Shown here one piece after another: positions 8,008 to 18,109 of a DNA stretch of 64,000 nt. The notes under the pieces were generated by a model. The model had not been told where the DNA came from. It ran no database searches and saw only the letters and a program-made list of their open reading frames with translations. The translations under genes and the position numbers were made by a program. Position 1 is the stretch's first letter; every line of letters begins with the position of its first letter. This stretch comes from Companilactobacillus zhachilii (GTDB taxonomy: Bacteria > Bacillota > Bacilli > Lactobacillales > Lactobacillaceae). Location of the stretch: assembly GCF_003606365.2 (NCBI RefSeq), contig NZ_CP031933.2:2480001-2544000 (forward strand). Direction: 5' to 3'.

Positions 8008-8862
8008 TTAAAAAATTGTTGTAATGATGGCTCCACTGACGATTAAAACTAAGCCAATGATAGTCAATGTTAATTCGTGACGACTCTTCTTTTCATGTAG
8101 AAAAATCATGCCACCGATTGTTGATAAAACAACTGATAACTGTGAAACGACGAAAGCTGAATTAACACCATTGTCTCTTACCGACAAAATATAAGTAATT
8201 GCTGCAATAGAAAAAATAAATCCAGCCATTAAACTTTGCCAACTTGTTTTATCTCTAAGAACTTGAGGTTGACGAGTAAAGATAATATATAAAAGAACCG
8301 CTACGACCATACCAACAGATTCTGGTAAGAATATTGCCAATCCTGACGATGTCATTGCTCTTGGAATTGAGTTATAAACCAAAAATCCAATCGTTGTCAG
8401 AACTAACATAATCAAGGTTCCGGTCTGTGTATTCTTTTGTTCACCTTTATCCTTCTTAGCAGTGAGAAAAACGCCAATTATCAAGAGTACAATACCGATA
8501 ATTCCAAAGACTTTAGCATTGACTGAAGCCCATTCACCGAATATCAACACCCCGATAAAAGCAGTTCCAATCAGCTGTAAACCGGTTGAAATCGGCATAG
8601 TTTGTGAAACTCCGATCGAGCGATAAGCGTTGTATTGGCCTAACTGTCCGATTATCCAAAAGCCACCGGCCAAAGCTGCTAATACAAAACTAGCGATGGA
8701 AATTGTTGGTCTCATGACCATGAAAACTACGATACTAACAATCAAGGTTCCAACTGCCGTTCCAAAAATTTGATTAATTGGTTTCCCATTTACCCTAGCA
8801 ACCGCTAATGGTAAGATTCCCCAAGCAATTGCAGGCAATAACATTAATACAATATTCATCAT
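8008..8862 (-). CDS. glcU: Glucose/ribose porter family sugar uptake protein (GlcU)
   Basis: This 284-residue membrane protein of the GRP family has about ten hydrophobic helices. The AIAWGILPLAVARVNGK start and the SISTGLQL-like segment (SQTMPISTGLQLIGTAF) are typical of GlcU, a non-PTS, proton-linked glucose transporter. It is the first gene of a minus-strand operon with glucose dehydrogenase and flavodoxin. Together they suggest a direct oxidation route for unphosphorylated glucose. Two adjacent ATG codons follow GGAAGTG; either may be the start. The upstream region contains operator-like site A at 8932-8972, shared with two other gene groups. Confidence 0.9.
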   Translation of the reverse strand: MMNIVLMLLPAIAWGILPLAVARVNGKPINQIFGTAVGTLIVSIVVFMVMRPTISIASFVLAALAGGFWIIGQLGQYNAYRSIGVSQTMPISTGLQLIGTAFIGVLIFGEWASVNAKVFGIIGIVLLIIGVFLTAKKDKGEQKNTQTGTLIMLVLTTIGFLVYNSIPRAMTSSGLAIFLPESVGMVVAVLLYIIFTRQPQVLRDKTSWQSLMAGFIFSIAAITYILSVRDNGVNSAFVVSQLSVVLSTIGGMIFLHEKKSRHELTLTIIGLVLIVSGAIITTIF

Positions 8863-8931
8863 TTACACTTCCATGTTTTTTATATCTCTCTCAAGCGATG
8901 AACATAGTATAGAGCCGTTTCTTACATAAAA

Positions 8932-8972
8932 AAATTACTAGATACACATGGTAGTATACGTGAAATGTATAG
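8932..8972 (-). promoter_or_regulatory. Shared motif site A (putative LysR operator/promoter) before glcU
   Basis: The plus-strand text AATTACTAGATACACATGG runs into GTAGTATACG and then TATAC-N7-GTATA. Near-identical sequences occur at 11895-11937 (divergent LysR/aldo-keto reductase) and 17668-17710 (before an MFS gene). The T-N11-A pattern within the palindrome fits a LysR-type regulator site. Confidence 0.6.
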
Positions 8973-9014
8973 CTTCAGATTCGAGAATATTTGCTCAAAA
9001 TCAAGAATATAGAA

Positions 9015-9172
9015 AGTAAGACAAAACATGTTCTGCTTTCAAGTATTAAGTCAAACAGCCCCAGCAATCCTATTTTGGATTGCTGGGGCTGTTTGTTTTA
9101 AGCGGAAAAAGCTTTTTTGTTCCACATTTATGCTGCATATTTAAAGACAATATTAGTTTTGTACTAAAACTC
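9015..9172 (+). repeat. F1 repeat, copy b (forward)
   Basis: The core hairpin here is AGCCCCAGCAATCC / GGATTGCTGGGGCT, a compensated variant of copy a. It lies between the glcU promoter region and the 3' end of the acetyltransferase gene. Confidence 0.85.
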
Positions 9173-9180
9173 GTTTTGCT

Positions 9181-9738
9181 TTATTTGATATATTTAATAA
9201 CCTTCGCTGGTACACCGACTGCGACAGCATTATCCGGGATATCCTTTGTAACCACTGCACCGGTTCCAATTATCGAATTTTCACCAATGGTGACTCCAGG
9301 AGCAACATTTACGCGTGCACCCAACCAGGCATTCTTTTTAATGTGAATCTCTTTTGTACTAATTGTTCTAATATTTTTTGGCTCATGATTATCAGTAAAT
9401 AATCCGACCCCTGGTCCCATCATTACTCCATCATCGATGGTAATTGTTCCAACGGACATCATGGTAAGATTGTGGTTTGCATATACATTTTTTCCAAGAA
9501 ATACACGATTAGCACAATCAATATACATTGGTGGAGTAAAAAATGTTCCATCATTCATTTGATTATTCAGCAATTCATTTTCAAGTTTTAATATTTTTCT
9601 CTTATTACTAGGTTTTGTGGTATTAATATCGAAACAAATATCGTTACATCGATCAATTTCGCCATGTACCTCTTTTTGGTATTGCTTATCACGAATATCA
9701 TATGATTGTCCATCACGTAATTTTTCAAATACACTCAT
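9181..9738 (-). CDS. Maltose/galactoside-type sugar O-acetyltransferase
   Basis: This 185-residue hexapeptide-repeat enzyme transfers acetyl groups from acetyl-CoA to sugars. The N-terminal Mac domain covers about residues 4-55. The left-handed beta helix follows, with the catalytic histidine in TDNHEP and the end motif GTGAVVTKDIPDNAVAVGVPAKVIK. It has a normal LacA/Maa-type length. It is 19 bases downstream of the cyclophilin-like gene and probably co-transcribed with it. Physiological substrate unknown; detoxification of excess sugars is the usual suggestion. Confidence 0.9.
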   Translation of the reverse strand: MSVFEKLRDGQSYDIRDKQYQKEVHGEIDRCNDICFDINTTKPSNKRKILKLENELLNNQMNDGTFFTPPMYIDCANRVFLGKNVYANHNLTMMSVGTITIDDGVMMGPGVGLFTDNHEPKNIRTISTKEIHIKKNAWLGARVNVAPGVTIGENSIIGTGAVVTKDIPDNAVAVGVPAKVIKYIK

Positions 9739-9757
9739 AATTATTTTCCTCTTATTA

Positions 9758-10117
9758 CTATAACAACGTAATTTTAATGTCTATTGTTTCAGGACCATTA
9801 ATTAATACTTCAATCAGCGAGGAATCGACAATCCGTCCAATTTCAATAACTGAATACGGTGAAATATTTAAATCTGCAAAATTTAATGAAAAAGCGTTAC
9901 TTCCCGCAAAGTAATAAATATATCCTGGTTGGACGTGACTAGTTCCATTCGCTGTAGCTTTGATACTTTTAGGCAAAGAATTATAATACTCATTTGAACC
10001 GCTTCGGTTTAACTTTAAATTTAAAGGTAACTGTTCTTGGATTTCATTTGAAACTTTTGACTCTTCTAATTCGGCTAAATATAATTTGCCTTGAACTTCA
10101 ATACTTATTTTCTTCAT
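9758..10117 (-). CDS. Cyclophilin-like fold protein
   Basis: This 119-residue protein resembles the small bacterial cyclophilin-like family (DUF369 type). It has a beta-rich pattern, the NGTSHVQPGYIYYF segment near the middle and an EIGRIVDSSLIEVL segment near the end. Prolyl isomerase activity has not been generally shown for this group, so function is open. A ribosome binding site (GAGGATAAA) precedes the ATG. It is the first gene of a likely two-gene unit with the acetyltransferase. Confidence 0.75.
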   Translation of the reverse strand: MKKISIEVQGKLYLAELEESKVSNEIQEQLPLNLKLNRSGSNEYYNSLPKSIKATANGTSHVQPGYIYYFAGSNAFSLNFADLNISPYSVIEIGRIVDSSLIEVLINGPETIDIKITLL

Positions 10118-10265
10118 AATATTTTATCCTCAAGATTTTTTATTATTACTAGTTCTCTCAAGCATTAAAAAATCTTAGCCACTTTAACCAAAAACAAATT
10201 ACAGTTTCGTAACGTGGATTTTTCATTTTATTTCAACTCAAATTTATCATGCATAATTCTTTGAT

Positions 10266-10913
10266 CTAATAAACTGGTCTGTTTTCACCTTGCGTGTCAG
10301 CATCAGCGATACCAACTGAATCATTCTTCAAATAATCTGGGTCAGCAACGATTTTCACGATTACATCTGCCATGCTTTGACGAGATCCAGAAACTCCAAG
10401 GTACTGTTCATTCTTATGTGTGATTGTATATTTAACTTCGTCACGATCATTCAACCATGGGAAACGCAAGGTTGTATATACTAAACCTGATTCTTCAAGT
10501 AACTTATCGGCATTAATTGCCGCATCCAAGCCCCATTTAACCTGGCTGTAATTCCAACGACCATATTCGCCAGGAACTTCGTTATATAGACCCAACAAAC
10601 TTGATTCAATAACACGTTCAACATTATTTTCCTTCATAGCCTTAACAACGTTCTTAGTCATTACGTTGTTATCATCATGGTCAACAAATGAAATATAAAC
10701 AATATCCTGACCTTTCATTGCATTATTAACTGCTTCAAAATTATTGACGTCACCATCAATCAAAGTAACGTTCTTGTTTGAGTCCAGTTCAGCTAAACGA
10801 CTGCTATTACGTAAAAATAGTGTCAATTCAACATCTGGTTGTTCTTTTAAAATTCGATCTTCAACGATTCTTGCGATTTGTCCATTTGCACCTAGTACTA
10901 AAACTTTTTTCAT
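10266..10913 (-). CDS. NAD(P)-binding atypical SDR / NmrA-like protein
   Basis: The N-terminus MKKVLVLGANGQIARI is a Rossmann nucleotide-binding loop of the GxxGxxA type. The rest follows the atypical SDR (NmrA/SDR_a5) pattern, including GDVNNFEAVNNAM and the LRFPWLNDRDEV region. Proteins like this are putative NAD(P)H-dependent reductases or redox sensors. The ATG at 10913 is preferred to an upstream in-frame start because GGAGAG precedes it. It lies downstream of the aldo/keto reductase on the same strand and shares its promoter region with the LysR gene. A paralogue is at 26943-27587. Confidence 0.8.
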   Translation of the reverse strand: MKKVLVLGANGQIARIVEDRILKEQPDVELTLFLRNSSRLAELDSNKNVTLIDGDVNNFEAVNNAMKGQDIVYISFVDHDDNNVMTKNVVKAMKENNVERVIESSLLGLYNEVPGEYGRWNYSQVKWGLDAAINADKLLEESGLVYTTLRFPWLNDRDEVKYTITHKNEQYLGVSGSRQSMADVIVKIVADPDYLKNDSVGIADADTQGENRPVY

Positions 10914-10977
10914 TTTTATCTCTCCAATTATTTTTAATTTAAAATACAACTTCAACATTGCATACTTTTCTTCATTA

Positions 10978-11841
<864 letters not shown>

Positions 11842-11894
11842 TTACCTCTACGTTTGATTTATGAGTTCATTATATGTGGATACTGGATACTTGA

Positions 11895-11937
11895 AAATTA
11901 CCAGATAAACATGCTACTATACGCCTGACGTATAGCA
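11895..11937. promoter_or_regulatory. Shared motif site B between aldo/keto reductase and lysR
   Basis: It contains TATACG-N5-CGTATA, a clean 17-base palindrome with the LysR T-N11-A signature. It is preceded by AATTACCAGATAAACATG, which aligns with sites A and C. Its position between divergent genes is classical for an autoregulating LysR protein. Confidence 0.65.
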
Positions 11938-11955
11938 GTATTATGAGGTGATTTT

Positions 11956-12816
11956 ATGATTGAGAACTATTTACTTGAGGAATTAGTTACATTTAGCAAA
12001 TATGGGACTCTAGCAGCTACGGCTGAGAAATTGATGGTGACACAACCAACCGTAACCCGTGGTATGCAAAAGCTTGAGGATGAATTGAATGTTAAAATAT
12101 TTGATCGTCAACCAAACCACATTTACTTGACCAAAACGGGAATCTTAGCAGCTAAGGAGGCACAAAAGGTTCTGAACCAAAACCGCAGTTTTATTCAGAC
12201 AATCCAGGCCTATGAAGCTAGTCACACTACTATAAAGGTTGGTTCTGTTGCTCCTGGTCCAATAATCATGCTACATTCAACAACTGACATTCCTGATAAC
12301 GTTGTAGTTAACGATGGTTTACTACAACAAAGTGACATTATTGGAAACTTAGAGAACCGAAGCTTTTCTGCAATTTTGAGTGACAAAGAAATCATGACTG
12401 ATTCAATTGAATCTCGTTTTATCGGTAGTGAGCAGTTGTCAGTTAACCTAGATAAATTCACTTACCTAGCCAACAAGAATTCCGTAAAATTTAAAGAATT
12501 AAAGGGAATGAGTTTTATTGTCATCAGCGATATCGGTATTTGGAAACAAATTATTCAAGATAATATTCCCGATGCTAAATTTTTATATCAGGAACAATAT
12601 GATGCTTTTCAGGAAATTACACAATATTCTAACTTCCCTTATTTCAGTACCAACATTTCCAAAAGCAGTGATCATTTACCTGCCCAAGACGATGACCGTG
12701 TAAAAATACCAATCAGTGATGATGCTAGTAAAATGGACTTTTATGTTTCCTATTTAAAGAGCCAAAAATCTAAAGTTACTCCTTTGATAAAACTCATTTC
12801 AAAAACTTGGAAATAG
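11956..12816 (+). CDS. LysR-family transcriptional regulator
   Basis: This 286-residue regulator has an N-terminal winged helix-turn-helix (TLAATAEKLMVTQPTVTRGMQKLEDEL at about residues 18-44) and a periplasmic-binding-like effector domain from about residue 88. It probably senses a small molecule and activates redox genes. The gene is divergent from the aldo/keto reductase. The motif in that spacer is repeated before glcU and before the MFS gene at 16361-17548. GAGGTG 8 bases before the ATG is the ribosome binding site. The effector is unknown. Confidence 0.9.
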   Translation: MIENYLLEELVTFSKYGTLAATAEKLMVTQPTVTRGMQKLEDELNVKIFDRQPNHIYLTKTGILAAKEAQKVLNQNRSFIQTIQAYEASHTTIKVGSVAPGPIIMLHSTTDIPDNVVVNDGLLQQSDIIGNLENRSFSAILSDKEIMTDSIESRFIGSEQLSVNLDKFTYLANKNSVKFKELKGMSFIVISDIGIWKQIIQDNIPDAKFLYQEQYDAFQEITQYSNFPYFSTNISKSSDHLPAQDDDRVKIPISDDASKMDFYVSYLKSQKSKVTPLIKLISKTWK

Positions 12817-12876
12817 GTTGTTATTTTCTTTAAGAATCTTGAGTATCCTGGGGGAGCTAAAAATCAAAAGACAAGC

Positions 12877-12990
12877 TTGGGACAAAACATAGCTTTTTCC
12901 GCTTAAAACAAATGGCGCCAGTAATCCAAAATCAGATTACTGGCGCCATTTGCCTTAATGCTCGAATGAACCTATTTTGTTCCACTCTCG
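12877..12990 (-). repeat. F1 repeat, copy c (reverse, short form)
   Basis: It contains the core GGCGCCAGTAATCC / GGATTACTGGCGCC, with outer arms GGGACAAAACAT and ATTTTGTTCC. The long tail seen in copy a is absent. Confidence 0.85.
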
Positions 12991-13048
12991 TCGTTTTTTA
13001 TCTTTCATCTGAATTACTGGATAACTTTTGTTATTGTTTCCAATATAC

Positions 13049-13807
13049 TTAATCCTTATCTTCAGGAATAACTTCATTCAACAAATTCAATGCAGTTAAC
13101 GTCCGTGGATATCCAATGAATGGTAATAAAACTGTAATCGTATCGATTAACTTTTGCTTGTCATTACCCACGTTTTTATTAGCAGCAATATGTCCTTTTA
13201 CCTGTGGATCGGCCCCACCCATCGAAACTAACATTGCAAATGTTAATAACTCTCGAGTCTTATCGTCCAACCCGTTACGGGTATAAAAGTCACCAAAACA
13301 GTTATCAGCTAAGAAGGTTGCAAAATGCTTCTGATTTTCTGGTGCATTCGTCAGCATATTATCAACTGTCCCACCGACAATACGGCGAACTGTCTTTAAA
13401 CCCTCGTCCATTCTTGAATCGGGCGTTGTAGTACTTTGGGGTTCGAGTGGCACTGAAATACCCTTTTCGGCAAACACTTCATTAGTACCATTTAAGAAAT
13501 CAAAGACTTTCCCTAAGCCAACGTATGGAACGGCTTGATAAACAATCTCCTTAATTTCAACTGGTGTTACTCCAACATTAAGTGCTGCCGTCAACATTGC
13601 TTTGTATTCATTGAGACATTGCATCGCAATCAATGAGGCTAGAGTTACCTTCAAACGTAACTTTGTCTCAATTTGGATGTGTTGCAAAACCTCGTCAAAC
13701 GCAAAATTGTCAAAAATATCAATAAACTCTGGATCAGTCTTCTTTAAAGTTGAGACATGATTAGGAAACATCACATCATGATTTTGTTGTGCATTTTTAT
13801 TTGGCAT
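13049..13807 (-). CDS. Carboxymuconolactone decarboxylase-family protein (two CMD domains)
   Basis: This 252-residue protein has two AhpD/CMD-like domains: the first at about residues 30-115 (TLASLIAMQCLNEYKAML) and the second at about 150-240 (TRELLTFAMLVSMGGADPQVKGH). No CxxC pair is visible, so it is unlikely to be a peroxidase of the AhpD type. Family members act as lactone decarboxylases or are uncharacterised. It starts 33 bases after the zinc alcohol dehydrogenase gene and is probably co-transcribed with it. Substrate unknown. Confidence 0.82.
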   Translation of the reverse strand: MPNKNAQQNHDVMFPNHVSTLKKTDPEFIDIFDNFAFDEVLQHIQIETKLRLKVTLASLIAMQCLNEYKAMLTAALNVGVTPVEIKEIVYQAVPYVGLGKVFDFLNGTNEVFAEKGISVPLEPQSTTTPDSRMDEGLKTVRRIVGGTVDNMLTNAPENQKHFATFLADNCFGDFYTRNGLDDKTRELLTFAMLVSMGGADPQVKGHIAANKNVGNDKQKLIDTITVLLPFIGYPRTLTALNLLNEVIPEDKD

Positions 13808-13839
13808 ATTAATAACTCCCTCATATTAATTGATAAATT

Positions 13840-14886
13840 TTATTTCAAGGTCGACATATCAATGACGTAACGATAGTGAACTTTACTATCAAGAATGTTT
13901 TGATAAGCTTCTGGTACATCAGCGATTCCAATCATTTCAATTTGAGGTTTCACATCATTTTCAGCTGCAAAGTTCAACATTTCTTGAGTCATAGCAATGC
14001 CGCCAACATTTGAAGCAGTCAAGTTAGCCTGATTACCAAAAATTGAGAATAAGTTAAAATGAATTTCATCACTAGGAATTCCCACATAACAAAATACCCC
14101 GTTGAATTTCAATAATGGCATATAATTATTCAAATCCAAATTAACCGCCACCGTATTCAAAATAAAATCAAATTGACCAACTAGAGGCTGGAAATCTTCA
14201 GGATCCTTTAGAATTTCATAACTACTTGCACCAAACTTTTCAGCTTCATCACGCTTGCTTTCTGAGTGACCAAAGACAGTGACATCAGCACCCATTTTGG
14301 CAGCAAATTGAACGGCGATGTGACCTAAACCACCTAATCCGATAACAGCAACTTTGCTACCTTTACCAATATTATATTGTTTCAAAGGGTTATATGTTGT
14401 AATACCAGCACATAATAGTGGCGCAGCATCAGCTAATGACAATTCATCAGGAATATGTAGTACAAAGTGGTCTTTAACAACGATAGCTTGTGAATATCCA
14501 CCTTGTGTAATGGTTCCATCATAATCTTTTGAATCAAAGACAATCACAGTACCCTTTTCACAAAATTGTTCTTGTCCAGCCTTGCAAGCAGCACACTTAC
14601 CACAAGAATTAACGAAACACCCCACACCGACACGGTCTCCAGGTTTGAAGTTTTTAACATTCTTACCAACCGCGGAGACGATTCCAGAAATTTCATGACC
14701 AGGTACCATTGGAAAATGTGCACCTTGCCACTGAACCATGCTGACATCACTATGACAAATACCACAATATTTAATATCGATGGCAACGTCATCAGGATGC
14801 AAATCACGGCGTTCAATCACAGTTTGATTAAAGGATGCAAAATCACCTTTAGTCTTTGCTTCTAATGCTTTTACTTCTTTTGACAT
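13840..14886 (-). CDS. Zinc-dependent alcohol dehydrogenase (cinnamyl-alcohol/YahK type)
   Basis: This 348-residue medium-chain dehydrogenase reduces aldehydes to alcohols with NADPH. Catalytic zinc ligands are C41 (CGICHSD) and H64-E65 (GHE). Structural zinc is held by C95, C98, C101 and C109. GLGGLGHIAVQFA is the nucleotide-binding loop. It lies downstream of the MerR/SDR genes, with a 138-base spacer that may hold a separate promoter, and upstream of the CMD gene. MerR regulators of the AdhR kind often control such aldehyde-responsive genes, which fits this context. Confidence 0.9.
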   Translation of the reverse strand: MSKEVKALEAKTKGDFASFNQTVIERRDLHPDDVAIDIKYCGICHSDVSMVQWQGAHFPMVPGHEISGIVSAVGKNVKNFKPGDRVGVGCFVNSCGKCAACKAGQEQFCEKGTVIVFDSKDYDGTITQGGYSQAIVVKDHFVLHIPDELSLADAAPLLCAGITTYNPLKQYNIGKGSKVAVIGLGGLGHIAVQFAAKMGADVTVFGHSESKRDEAEKFGASSYEILKDPEDFQPLVGQFDFILNTVAVNLDLNNYMPLLKFNGVFCYVGIPSDEIHFNLFSIFGNQANLTASNVGGIAMTQEMLNFAAENDVKPQIEMIGIADVPEAYQNILDSKVHYRYVIDMSTLK

Positions 14887-15023
14887 TTAATTTTTTCCTC
14901 TTTTTAAAATCCTAATTATTTATAATACATCTGCGAATATAGTTAGAATGTATGTCCAAAAGCTATCAAATCAACCAATATATCAGATAACTGTCGAACT
15001 ATATTATTGATATTGATTAGTTT

Positions 15024-15416
15024 TTAATCCTTACGCTCTATCTCACGTAATTCTTTTTCAGTATCCAAAACATGATCATAAAAATGGTTCAGTTTGTAAT
15101 TTAGATGGTCAATCGCAGCCTGTAAATCATCACGCTTTTCTTCCATAACACTTAATTGTTCTTGTAAAAGTTCTTTTTGTTCCTTATTATTGTCTTCTTC
15201 AGCGTCAAATAATTCGATAAAATGACGCAAATTTTCAATACTCATTCCAGCCGCTCGCATTTGGGTTGCAAAACGAATTCGACGTAAGATTCGTTCATCA
15301 ATATCGCGGTTACCAATTTCAGTCCGTTCAATCGGTGGAATCAAAGATTCCTTTTCATAATAACGAATGGTTGCCGCTGATACTCCTGCACGTTTACTAG
15401 CTTCTTTGATATTCAT
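15024..15416 (-). CDS. MerR-family transcriptional regulator
   Basis: This 130-residue regulator has the N-terminal MerR helix-turn-helix (EASKRAGVSAATIRYYEKESLIPP) and a dimerisation coiled coil from about residue 75 to 120. No cysteine is present in the protein, so a metal-thiolate sensor is unlikely. It resembles the aldehyde/general-stress branch (AdhR-like), but those usually have a conserved cysteine, so the signal is unclear. It starts 11 bases after the SDR gene and sits just before the alcohol dehydrogenase. Confidence 0.88.
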   Translation of the reverse strand: MNIKEASKRAGVSAATIRYYEKESLIPPIERTEIGNRDIDERILRRIRFATQMRAAGMSIENLRHFIELFDAEEDNNKEQKELLQEQLSVMEEKRDDLQAAIDHLNYKLNHFYDHVLDTEKELREIERKD

Positions 15417-15427
15417 AGTTAATCCTC

Positions 15428-16267
15428 TTACTTTTCATCGACTGGAAAATCTGTTGAAGCAGCCAATTCAGTTTCGCTCTTATATTCAGCAACACGTGTT
15501 TCAAGACGTTCAATCGTGTTCTTCAAGGCTTCTGAACCTAAAACCATATGTAATGGGGCTGGGGTTTGGTCAGCACTTTCGATAATTCTGGAAGCCATTC
15601 TCTTAGGATCTCCAGGTGCTAATCCATTAGCTGGATCAAGCATCTTCATAAAGGCATGTGTGGGACCATCATAAGCAGGAATTGGATCAGCTACTTTGGC
15701 ACTGCCATATCTAAATTCAGTTCTTGCTCCACCAGGTTCAACAATCGTCAAGCCAATATTAAATTGAGCCACCTCTTGAGCAACCGCCTCACAGAATCCT
15801 TCAATACCAAACTTTGCAGCATGATACATTGAATTACCTGGATAGGCGACTTGACCACCATATGAAGATATTTGAATAATTCGACCACTATTTTGTTGAC
15901 GCATATAAGGTAATATTGAACGAATCATTTGAATCGAACCAGTTAAATCAGTTGCAATAATTTTATCTACTTGCTCATCACTTAATTCTTCAGCAGCTCC
16001 AAATAATCCATAGCCCGCATTATTAACTAGTACATCAATTTTATGCTCACTTGCCACTTTATTTACTAAAGTATGGATTGCCGGAACATCTGTTACATCC
16101 AACTTTTCACTAATGAAAGTATCCGGATATTGTTCAATCAAATCTTGAATCTTTGCAAAATTACGAACAGTTCCAATAACTGTGTCACCTTTTTCCAACA
16201 GTTGGGTCGTTAGCGCATGCCCAAATCCACTACTTACACCTGTAATTAACCATGTTTTTTTTGTCAT
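15428..16267 (-). CDS. SDR-family oxidoreductase
   Basis: This 279-residue short-chain dehydrogenase has TGVSSGFG as the cofactor loop, NNAGYG, a catalytic serine in ISSYGG and YHAAK (Y, K). The pattern is that of the classical SDRs annotated as retinol-dehydrogenase-like or oxidoreductase DltE-like. The start at 16267 has GGGAG 8 bases upstream; a further upstream ATG at 16282 would overlap that site. It is probably in one unit with the MFS gene upstream and the MerR gene downstream. Substrate unknown. Confidence 0.87.
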   Translation of the reverse strand: MTKKTWLITGVSSGFGHALTTQLLEKGDTVIGTVRNFAKIQDLIEQYPDTFISEKLDVTDVPAIHTLVNKVASEHKIDVLVNNAGYGLFGAAEELSDEQVDKIIATDLTGSIQMIRSILPYMRQQNSGRIIQISSYGGQVAYPGNSMYHAAKFGIEGFCEAVAQEVAQFNIGLTIVEPGGARTEFRYGSAKVADPIPAYDGPTHAFMKMLDPANGLAPGDPKRMASRIIESADQTPAPLHMVLGSEALKNTIERLETRVAEYKSETELAASTDFPVDEK

Positions 16268-16360
16268 TTTATATACTCCCATTTATTTACTTAAATCTCG
16301 ATTGCAAAATCATTTTATGCCCTTGCAGTAACTTCAAGGCAAGAGTTTTTACTAACTTTT

Positions 16361-17548
16361 TTACACTTCATCAAGTGTCCGCCTATGGAATCTTTTGAAT
16401 CCTACCAGAAGTAGGACAACCATGACAGCAATAATTAAGTAAGCGATGGTATTCATCCAGAAAATACTACGCAATTGTTTTATTTTAAATACTGACTGTA
16501 ATAACAACGCTGTGTAAGGTGCCAAGGATCCAGCTAAATTGTATGACATCAAAATAAACGAAGTTGCCCAAGGGTTTCCTTTTCCACCCATATTAACGAT
16601 ATTCAAAGCCCAAGGAATATAGAGTCTGAAACCTAATCCAGTTAAAAAGCCACCTAGAATGGTCAATACCGTTGTATTTGACAAAGCAATCAGTGCCATT
16701 GCTATGGCCAAAGAACCGAACCCAAACACAATCACATAATTTTTTACCAAATCATATAATTTACCGAAAATTGCTCCACCAGTCATAGAACCCAAGCTCA
16801 AAGCCAAAATGACGTAACTGGCAGAAGTTGTCGTCCCATAGCCACTATTGACCATCAACGTTGGTACCTTGATACCCATAATCATGTAAAGTGACACAAC
16901 TATAAATGTCAAAATCAATAGACTAATTAATCTTCCATTAAACAATGGTACTTTGGGCAAATCTTTCTCAGTTTCAACGTTATTTTTCACTGTTGGTATC
17001 TTAGGAACAAATAGCATAAAGAAAACTAGTGCGGGAATAGTAATCAAGTAAGCCCAAAACGATGCATGCCATCCTAGATTCATTAATTGACCGGCGATAA
17101 ATGTTACCAAAACACCGCCCAAGCCTTCGAAAATACTTTGAAAACCAATTAATTTTGACCGCTCTTGCCCACCATAGAAGGAACTTATAATCGTTACTAA
17201 TAACGAATTAAATAAACCAACACCCAAGCCAAATGCTGCTCGTGAAATCAATATTAAGCCAAAGCTATTAGTAAAAACTGGTGTCAATCCAGCAACTGCA
17301 GTAATTGTAACTCCCAACATAACGGTTTGCTTCAAACCAATTTTCTGAGCTACCCAACCACTGAACAATATAGATAGCATCAGAAAAAATGATGGAATCG
17401 TTGTTAATAACTCAACCTGTGACAATGGTATCGTAGGAAAAGCCCTAGCCAGTGCAGGAATATTGGCATTGATAGCTGGTGCCGACGCCGTAATCACCGA
17501 AACTAATAAAATAGAAAACTTTGTTAATCTGTTACTTACCTTTTGCAT
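16361..17548 (-). CDS. MFS transporter (12-TM)
   Basis: This 395-residue major-facilitator protein has twelve hydrophobic segments and a GWVAQKIGLKQ loop between helices 2 and 3. That loop is a form of the conserved MFS signature. It resembles drug or metabolite exporters of the DHA1 group. It is the first gene of a minus-strand unit followed by SDR and merR. Site C, the motif shared with the LysR and glcU promoters, lies about 120 bases upstream. Substrate not predictable. Confidence 0.85.
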   Translation of the reverse strand: MQKVSNRLTKFSILLVSVITASAPAINANIPALARAFPTIPLSQVELLTTIPSFFLMLSILFSGWVAQKIGLKQTVMLGVTITAVAGLTPVFTNSFGLILISRAAFGLGVGLFNSLLVTIISSFYGGQERSKLIGFQSIFEGLGGVLVTFIAGQLMNLGWHASFWAYLITIPALVFFMLFVPKIPTVKNNVETEKDLPKVPLFNGRLISLLILTFIVVSLYMIMGIKVPTLMVNSGYGTTTSASYVILALSLGSMTGGAIFGKLYDLVKNYVIVFGFGSLAIAMALIALSNTTVLTILGGFLTGLGFRLYIPWALNIVNMGGKGNPWATSFILMSYNLAGSLAPYTALLLQSVFKIKQLRSIFWMNTIAYLIIAVMVVLLLVGFKRFHRRTLDEV

Positions 17549-17667
17549 AATTAAATAACTCCTAGTCTAATGTACTGTAAAATTCTATTACCCATATAAA
17601 TCTGAAAGAACATTTGTCCATCCCTTAATCTATGTAAAGAAGTATAGGTTCTAACTATAAAAAGAAA

Positions 17668-17710
17668 AATTACTACTTGAGCAAGGTAGTATACGTTGCA
17701 AGCAATGTAC
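17668..17710 (-). promoter_or_regulatory. Shared motif site C before the MFS gene
   Basis: AATTACTACTTGAGCAAGG followed by GTAGTATACG aligns with site A over almost its whole length. The right half-site differs (GTTGC-AA-GCAAT). Confidence 0.55.
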
Positions 17711-17734
17711 TTAATTACACATACTTTTACAGAA

Positions 17735-17784
17735 AAAATAAGGTTCACGAAGCCTATGCTTCTTGGCTTCGTGAACCTTATTTT
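17735..17784. terminator. Perfect 20-bp hairpin, bidirectional terminator-like
   Basis: The arms 17735-17754 and 17765-17784 are fully complementary and flanked by A and T runs on both sides. It may have terminated genes now lost from this spacer, since a methyltransferase gene remnant lies just to the right. Confidence 0.7.
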
Positions 17785-17928
17785 CAAAAATGTGACAGAT
17801 TTCCTAATCCATTTTTAAATTAGAGAAAGAACCGGTATTTTCTATAAAAAGTCTATCTTATGTTGTTTGAAAATTCATTTTTTCTCGATGAAATATAATT
17901 AATATTGATAAGATATACGCAGTCTTAA

Positions 17929-18017
17929 TTGCTGACAACCTCTTTGAACAAGAAAAACGTTGATACATACTTCCTAGAATACGATTCCAAACGTACCGGT
18001 AGTTTTGCACCATTAGA
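17929..18017 (+). pseudogene. Remnant of the MetE-like methyltransferase gene
   Basis: About 90 bases match positions 5950-6037 of the intact gene at roughly 93 per cent by eye (for example TGATACATACTTCCTAGAAT and AGTTTTGCACCATTAG are identical). A one-base insertion in the A run breaks the frame. No start, T-box or other part of the gene is present. This is the trace of a lost second copy or of a recombination event. Confidence 0.8.
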
Positions 18018-18020
18018 TCC

Positions 18021-18064
18021 AAAAAATCAACCATTCGGAAAATTTTCGAATGGTTGATTTTTTT
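18021..18064. terminator. Bidirectional terminator
   Basis: A 17-bp stem (18021-18037 with 18047-18063), including A and T runs, works in both directions. It lies 46 bases past the stop of the minus-strand gene at 18110. Confidence 0.8.
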
Positions 18065-18109
18065 ATAACAATTTCTAATCGAGAAAGATTGAAATTTTAT
18101 TCGAATAGT

